This document shows, in pieces, positions 6,439 through 11,645 of a stretch of 11,645 nucleotides of DNA. This stretch comes from Acidimicrobiaceae bacterium (GTDB taxonomy: Bacteria; Actinomycetota; Acidimicrobiia; Acidimicrobiales; Palsa-688): contig PMLI01000260.1 in NCBI GenBank assembly GCA_003158835.1, forward strand, positions 280-11,924, given 5' to 3'. Made by a program: the position numbers and the translations under genes. Every line of letters begins with the position of its first letter. Position 1 is the first letter of the stretch. The notes under the pieces were generated by a model. That model worked only from the letters and a program-made list of their open reading frames with translations. It was not told where the DNA came from and did not search any database.

Positions 6439-6444
6439 AATTAA

Positions 6445-6705
6445 ATGGCTGCAAGCATGGAGAAGGCGGTCGAACTGGCCGGCGCCTTCGTCGGCGGTGG
6501 TCTCGCACTGGGCGGTGGTGCCGTGGGTGCCGCCGTCGGTGACGGCCTCGCCGGTAGCCAGACGATCGCGGGCATCGCCCGCCAGCCCGAGGTCCAGGGC
6601 CGCCTGTACTCGACGATGTTCCTCATCGTCGGCCTCGTCGAGGCCATGTACTTCATCAACCTCGCCTTCACGGCGTTGTTCGTCTTCGTGCTCGCCAAAG
6701 GCTAG
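6445..6705 (+). CDS. atpE: ATP synthase Fo subunit c (rotor ring proteolipid)
   Basis: This 86-residue hairpin protein oligomerises into the rotor ring that carries protons. Helix 1 (about 12-42) is Gly-rich with G-x-G repeats; the polar loop is ARQPE (45-49); helix 2 (about 56-84) carries the proton-binding carboxylate E66 in VGLVEAMYFINLAF. The residue after E66 is Ala rather than Ser/Thr and helix 1 has D33 where sodium-type rings have Gln, so a proton-coupled ring is expected. By alignment from memory, D33 and E66 match M. tuberculosis D28 and E61, the bedaquiline site; M68 replaces its A63. The ATG at 6445 has AGGAG 6 bases upstream. It precedes atpF by 23 bases. Confidence 0.98.
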   Translation: MAASMEKAVELAGAFVGGGLALGGGAVGAAVGDGLAGSQTIAGIARQPEVQGRLYSTMFLIVGLVEAMYFINLAFTALFVFVLAKG

Positions 6706-6728
6706 AGCGGCAAAGGGGCATTAGACAG

Positions 6729-7304
6729 GTGCCAGTCGCCTCATCCAACTTCCTGGTCCCCGGTCCGACTTTCGTCGTCGAGCTGGTGATCTTCCTAGTC
6801 GTGCTCTGGGCTCTCTCCAAGTGGGTGCTCCCGCCCGTCAACCGCGTCATGGAAGCTCGCCAGCAGACCATCGCCCGCAGTCTGGCCGAGGCCGAGGAGG
6901 CCACCAAGCGTGCTCGTGAGCTCGAGGAGCAGCACGAGAGGATCCTCGAGCAGGGCCGATCCGAAGCCCGGGCGCTCAAAGACGAGGCGGCGCGGGTGGG
7001 CGAGCAGCTGCGGCAGCAACTGCGCAACCAGGGCGAGGAGGAGTACGAGCGCCTGGTGACCCGGGCCAGCTCCGACATCGAGGCGTCCGCGAGGCGGGCG
7101 GCCGAAGAACTGCGGGCCCAGGTGGCAGGGCTGGTGGTGGCCGTCGTGGAGCGGGTTCTGGTCGAAGGCGTCTCCCTGGCCGGCCAAGGGCAGTTGATCG
7201 AGCGGGCGATCAGCGAGGTCGAGGCCCAGGCCGCGGCGCGAGGGCCGGGCTCGTCCGGGCCCGTCAGCGCCGGGACCGCCGCGGCGACGCGAGCTGGTCA
7301 ATAA
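6729..7304 (+). CDS. atpF: ATP synthase subunit b (peripheral stalk)
   Basis: Subunit b anchors the stator: one N-terminal membrane helix (about 12-34, FVVELVIFLVVLWALSKWVL) followed by a long Glu/Arg/Gln-rich coiled coil (about 38-150) that reaches up to delta and alpha, and a Gly/Ala/Ser-rich tail (about 165-191). The length of 191 residues is slightly above the usual 155-170. The GTG start at 6729 follows AAAGGGG (6712-6718) at a 10-base spacing. No second b' gene is present in the window, so a b homodimer is expected. Its TAA stop (7302-7304) is immediately followed by the ATG of atpH in the same frame, so the two genes are one stop codon away from a b-delta fusion. Confidence 0.95.
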   Translation: MPVASSNFLVPGPTFVVELVIFLVVLWALSKWVLPPVNRVMEARQQTIARSLAEAEEATKRARELEEQHERILEQGRSEARALKDEAARVGEQLRQQLRNQGEEEYERLVTRASSDIEASARRAAEELRAQVAGLVVAVVERVLVEGVSLAGQGQLIERAISEVEAQAAARGPGSSGPVSAGTAAATRAGQ

Positions 7305-8231
7305 ATGCACGAGCGGGTGGCGGGTTACACCGATGCCGTGCTGGAGGAGCTGGGGGCAAAGGTCGGCCCCCTGGCAGGGGAGCTCGAAGCCTTCGGGCGC
7401 TTGCTCGAGCGATCCGACGACTTGCGCTTCGGTTTGGCCAACTCCAACACGCCTGTGCACGTGCGGCGGGCGATCATCGAGGAGCTGCTGGGCAACAAGT
7501 TGTCTCGGACCGCGCTCGACCTGCTCAGTTTCGCCGTGCAAAGCGGCCCCGCGGCCGAGTATGTGGAAGACGTTGCCGGAATTGCGGGGGCGGCGGTGGC
7601 CAGGCGCGACGGCATGGTGTTGAGGGACGAGGGCCCCCTCGGGCGCACCGCGGCTGCACAGCGCCTGGAGGGCTACGCTACGGCCGTGCTGGCCGGGGTA
7701 CGCGGCGAGCGGCACCTTGGAGAGGTGGAGGACGAGCTGTTCCGGTTCATGCGGACGGTGCGTGGCAACGACGAGCTCAACGCCGTTCTCACCACCTCCG
7801 AAGTGCCGGTGCAGACGCGCCAGGCGGTGGTCCATGACCTCTTGGCGCGACGGGCTACGCCGGCGACGGTCCGCTTGGCGACTTACACGGCCGCTATAGG
7901 GCGTCCTCGTGACTACCCCCTGCTGTTGGAAGGCCTGGTCCAGCGCGTCGCCAGCGAAGCCAACCGGCAGGTGGCGGACGTCCGCTCGGCCGCAGAGATG
8001 ACAGAAGCCCAACGCCGCCGCCTCGCCGCCGCCCTGACGAAGTTCGCTGGTTACGAAGTCGACGTGAGGGTGAGCTCCGACCCGGGGCTCCTGGGCGGTT
8101 TTGTCGCCTCAGTCGGCGATATGGTCTTCGACGCCAGCCTCCGGCGCCGTCTCGAGCAGGCCCGGGGCCTTCTCTTCGCATCGTCGCCCTCGCCCAGCGA
8201 AGCGGCCGGGCGCGCCCCGGACAAAAGTTGA
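7305..8231 (+). CDS. atpH: ATP synthase F1 subunit delta, long form with repeated N-domain
   Basis: Delta caps the F1 head and ties it to subunit b. The usual length is about 180 residues; this one has 308. Residues 4-104 and 120-222 are two diverged copies of the N-terminal helical domain: RVAGYTDAVL matches RLEGYATAVL, and in both copies a NTPV/EVPV turn is followed by R (R54, R172) and ends in LL (61-62, 179-180). The normal C-terminal domain follows (about 228-291: MTEAQRRRLAAAL, DPGLLGGF, VGDMVFDASLRRRLEQ), then a short polar tail. From memory, long deltas occur in Streptomyces (about 270 residues) and a b-delta fusion in mycobacteria. The ATG directly follows the atpF TAA with no clear Shine-Dalgarno, so translation is probably coupled to atpF. 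The stop is 16 bases before atpA. Confidence 0.93.
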   Translation: MHERVAGYTDAVLEELGAKVGPLAGELEAFGRLLERSDDLRFGLANSNTPVHVRRAIIEELLGNKLSRTALDLLSFAVQSGPAAEYVEDVAGIAGAAVARRDGMVLRDEGPLGRTAAAQRLEGYATAVLAGVRGERHLGEVEDELFRFMRTVRGNDELNAVLTTSEVPVQTRQAVVHDLLARRATPATVRLATYTAAIGRPRDYPLLLEGLVQRVASEANRQVADVRSAAEMTEAQRRRLAAALTKFAGYEVDVRVSSDPGLLGGFVASVGDMVFDASLRRRLEQARGLLFASSPSPSEAAGRAPDKS

Positions 8232-8247
8232 AAGGATCCATGACCGC

Positions 8248-9834
<1,587 letters not shown>

Positions 9835-9838
9835 GCCC

Positions 9839-10759
9839 GTGCCCGCAGGTCAGGAACGGATCCTCCGGCGCCGCATCCGGAGCATCCAGTCGACTCAGAA
9901 GATCACCCGGGCCATGGAGCTGATCGCGGCGTCGCGGATAGTGCGGGCCCAGCTGGCCATCGCGGCCGCCAGGCCCTATGCCGAGCGCATGAGCGAGGTC
10001 GTATCCGAGATCGCGGCCACTCCCGAAGCCAAGGGCCACTGGATTTTTGCCGGAGGCGGTGAGCGCCCGCTGGTGGTGGTGCTGGCGGCTGACCGCGGCC
10101 TTTCGGGCGCGTTCAATATCTCCGTCCTGCGGACGGCGGACGAGCTCCTGCGGCGGCTTTCACGCCGAGCGGAGCCCCCGTCGGTGATCGCGGTGGGCCG
10201 CAAGGCTGTCAGCTATTTCCATTTCAACGGCCGCGACCTGGCCGAGCGGTTCGAAGGCATTTCCGACCGTCCCCGCTTCGAGGATGCTCAAAAAGTCGTG
10301 GCCGCCATCATGCACGAGATGGAGGGCGGCTCCATAGGCGAGATATACCTGGTGTCGACCCGTTTTTCGGGCATGGGCAGCCAGAAGGTGCAAGCTCGTC
10401 GCTTGGTGCCTTTGGACCTCCCCGAGCGGGAGGGGACCACCGTTTTCGAGTTCGAGCCGGAACCCGCTCAGATACTGGACCGGCTGTTGCCGCGCTGGCT
10501 CGAAGCCGAGGTGTACGTCGCCCAGCTCGAATCGGCGGCTTCTTTCCACGTGGCCCAACAAAGAGCCATGAAGGCGGCCACAGACAATGCCGACGAACTG
10601 ATAAAGACCCTGCGGCGGGCCATGAACCGTGCTCGCCAGGATTCCATCACCACTGAGATCATGGAGATAGTCGGCGGGGCCGAGGCACTGCGCCAGACCG
10701 GCCGGAGCGAAGAATTCGCGGGCCGGCCCGATATATACGTCTTCCCGGAAGCAAGTTGA
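9839..10759 (+). CDS. atpG: ATP synthase F1 subunit gamma
   Basis: Gamma is the central rotor shaft linking the c-ring to the catalytic head. The 306-residue protein starts MPAGQERILRRRIRSIQSTQ, the standard N-terminal helix, with ITRAMELIAASRI next. D85-N93 (DRGLSGAFN) is the conserved turn of the Rossmann-like domain. The C-terminal helix is typical (MKAATDNADELI, RARQDSITTEIMEIVGGAEAL), but 22 more residues follow (285-306: RQTGRSEEF...VFPEAS), whereas the E. coli protein ends at the equivalent of residue 284. GTG 9839 is supported by GGAGGAG. The gene is 11 bases from atpD. Identity is secure; the role of the tail is unknown. Confidence 0.96.
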   Translation: MPAGQERILRRRIRSIQSTQKITRAMELIAASRIVRAQLAIAAARPYAERMSEVVSEIAATPEAKGHWIFAGGGERPLVVVLAADRGLSGAFNISVLRTADELLRRLSRRAEPPSVIAVGRKAVSYFHFNGRDLAERFEGISDRPRFEDAQKVVAAIMHEMEGGSIGEIYLVSTRFSGMGSQKVQARRLVPLDLPEREGTTVFEFEPEPAQILDRLLPRWLEAEVYVAQLESAASFHVAQQRAMKAATDNADELIKTLRRAMNRARQDSITTEIMEIVGGAEALRQTGRSEEFAGRPDIYVFPEAS

Positions 10760-10770
10760 CTGGAGCGAAC

Positions 10771-11645
10771 GTGAGCAGTACCAGCACTACGAGTGCCAAC
10801 ACGCCGAACATCTCTGAAGGCAAAGAGTTGCGTACCGGCCGGGTTGTCGCTATTGCCGGGCCGGTGGTCGACGTCGAGTTCCCGCCCGATTCCTTACCCG
10901 ACATCAACAGCGCGGTGGAGATGGAGATCGAGCTCGAAGGCGAGCGCACCATGGTGATGGCCGAGGTGGCGCTGCAGATCGGCGAGGGGCGGGCGCGCTG
11001 CATATGCCTCAAGCCCACGGACGGGCTGCGGCGGGGCACGACCGTCCGCAACCTGGGCCACGGCATCACCGTCCCGGTAGGTGACGCCGTTCTCGGTCAT
11101 GTGTTCAACGTGGTTGGCGACGTACTGGACTCGGCCGAACTGGGCGAAATCGACGACAGGTGGGAGATCCATCGGCCCCCGCCCGATTTCGACGCCCTGG
11201 AGCCCAAGTCCGAGATGTTTGAGACCGGGATCAAGGTCATCGACCTTCTCGAGCCCTATGTGCAGGGTGGAAAGATCGGGCTCTTCGGGGGGGCCGGCGT
11301 GGGCAAGACGGTCTTGATCCTGGAGCTGATCCACCGGGTGGCCGAACAACACGGGGGTGTCTCGGTCTTCGGCGGGGTCGGTGAGCGCACCCGTGAAGGC
11401 AACGACCTGTGGCTGGACATGAAAGAGTCCGGGGTCATCAAGCGGGCGGCCCTGGTGTACGGGCAGATGGACGAGCCCCCCGGCGTGCGCCTCCGGGTCG
11501 GCTTGTCCGCCCTCACCATGGCCGAGTATTTCCGCGATGTCCGCAACCAGGACGTGCTGTTGTTCATTGACAACATCTTCCGCTTCGTACAGGCTGGTTC
11601 CGAAGTCTCGACCCTGCTCGGGCGCATGCCTTCGGCCGTGGGCTA
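10771..11645 (+). CDS. atpD: ATP synthase F1 subunit beta, N-terminal part
   Basis: Beta carries the catalytic ATP sites. The first 291 codons are present and the gene runs off the end of the window. A Ser/Thr-rich leader of about 20 residues precedes LRTGRVVAIAGPVVDVEFP, the beta-barrel start. The P-loop GGAGVGKT is G173-T180, the general-base glutamate E205 lies in GVGERTREGND, and Walker B is VLLFIDNIF with D267. YGQMDEPPG and QAGSEVSTLLGRMPSAVG are also typical of beta, not alpha. The GTG at 10771 follows GGAG (10762-10765) by 5 bases, and the atpG stop by 11. The adenine-binding C-terminal part and atpC are beyond the window. Confidence 0.98.
   Translation, partial: MSSTSTTSANTPNISEGKELRTGRVVAIAGPVVDVEFPPDSLPDINSAVEMEIELEGERTMVMAEVALQIGEGRARCICLKPTDGLRRGTTVRNLGHGITVPVGDAVLGHVFNVVGDVLDSAELGEIDDRWEIHRPPPDFDALEPKSEMFETGIKVIDLLEPYVQGGKIGLFGGAGVGKTVLILELIHRVAEQHGGVSVFGGVGERTREGNDLWLDMKESGVIKRAALVYGQMDEPPGVRLRVGLSALTMAEYFRDVRNQDVLLFIDNIFRFVQAGSEVSTLLGRMPSAVG

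Noticed and set aside
6795..8012. 405-codon antisense open frame over atpF and atpH
   Set aside because: Antisense to atpF/atpH; low-complexity shadow sequence with no start signal.
8101..8247. N-terminal extension of atpA into atpH
   Set aside because: 49 added residues are Ser/Arg/Pro-rich and overlap the conserved C-terminus of delta; ATG 8248 gives the family-standard start.

Overview
The window is a compact, GC-rich stretch with every gene on the + strand. It runs from a translation/tRNA-modification/one-carbon gene block into the F-type ATP synthase operon. The order is prfA (3' end) - prmC - tsaC/sua5-type gene - glyA - wecA-type glycosyl-phosphotransferase - atpZ-like - atpI - atpB - atpE - atpF - atpH - atpA - atpG - atpD (5' part). 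From memory, the order prfA-prmC-sua5-wecA-atpI-atpBEFHAGD is that of the Mycobacterium tuberculosis chromosome, here with glyA inserted between sua5 and wecA. GC bias, GTG/TTG starts, TANNNT -10 boxes, a long delta subunit with a repeated N-domain and a mycobacterial-type c subunit all point to an actinobacterium. A deep-branching, non-mycobacterial lineage such as Acidimicrobiia is my best guess, but that is inference.

Region 1 (1-3240): release factor 1 and its methyltransferase PrmC are translationally coupled by a GTGA overlap. A threonylcarbamoyl-AMP synthase follows, then serine hydroxymethyltransferase behind its own likely promoter, which carries an inverted repeat. Region 2 (3241-4614): a junction with two mutually exclusive potential hairpins leads into a WecA/TagO-family polyprenyl-phosphate sugar-1-phosphate transferase with a TTG start. 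Region 3 (4615-5139): a good promoter (TTGCAG-18 nt-TAGCCT) with a perfect 17-bp palindrome in its spacer precedes a small AtpZ-like membrane protein; a second palindrome lies before atpI. Region 4 (5140-11645): atpI and the structural genes in the usual order a, c, b, delta, alpha, gamma, beta. The window ends inside atpD, so atpC (epsilon) is not seen.

Together the atp genes encode a proton-type F1Fo ATP synthase: a and c form the proton path and rotor ring, b and delta the stator, gamma the shaft, alpha/beta the catalytic head. The most unusual details are the in-frame atpF/atpH pair separated by one TAA codon (compare the mycobacterial b-delta fusion), the duplicated N-domain in delta, the C-terminal tails on gamma and alpha, and the promoter palindromes. 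I see no mobile element, CRISPR, RNA gene or novel defence-like system; this is mainly a housekeeping locus. No gene-free stretch exceeds about 155 bases.
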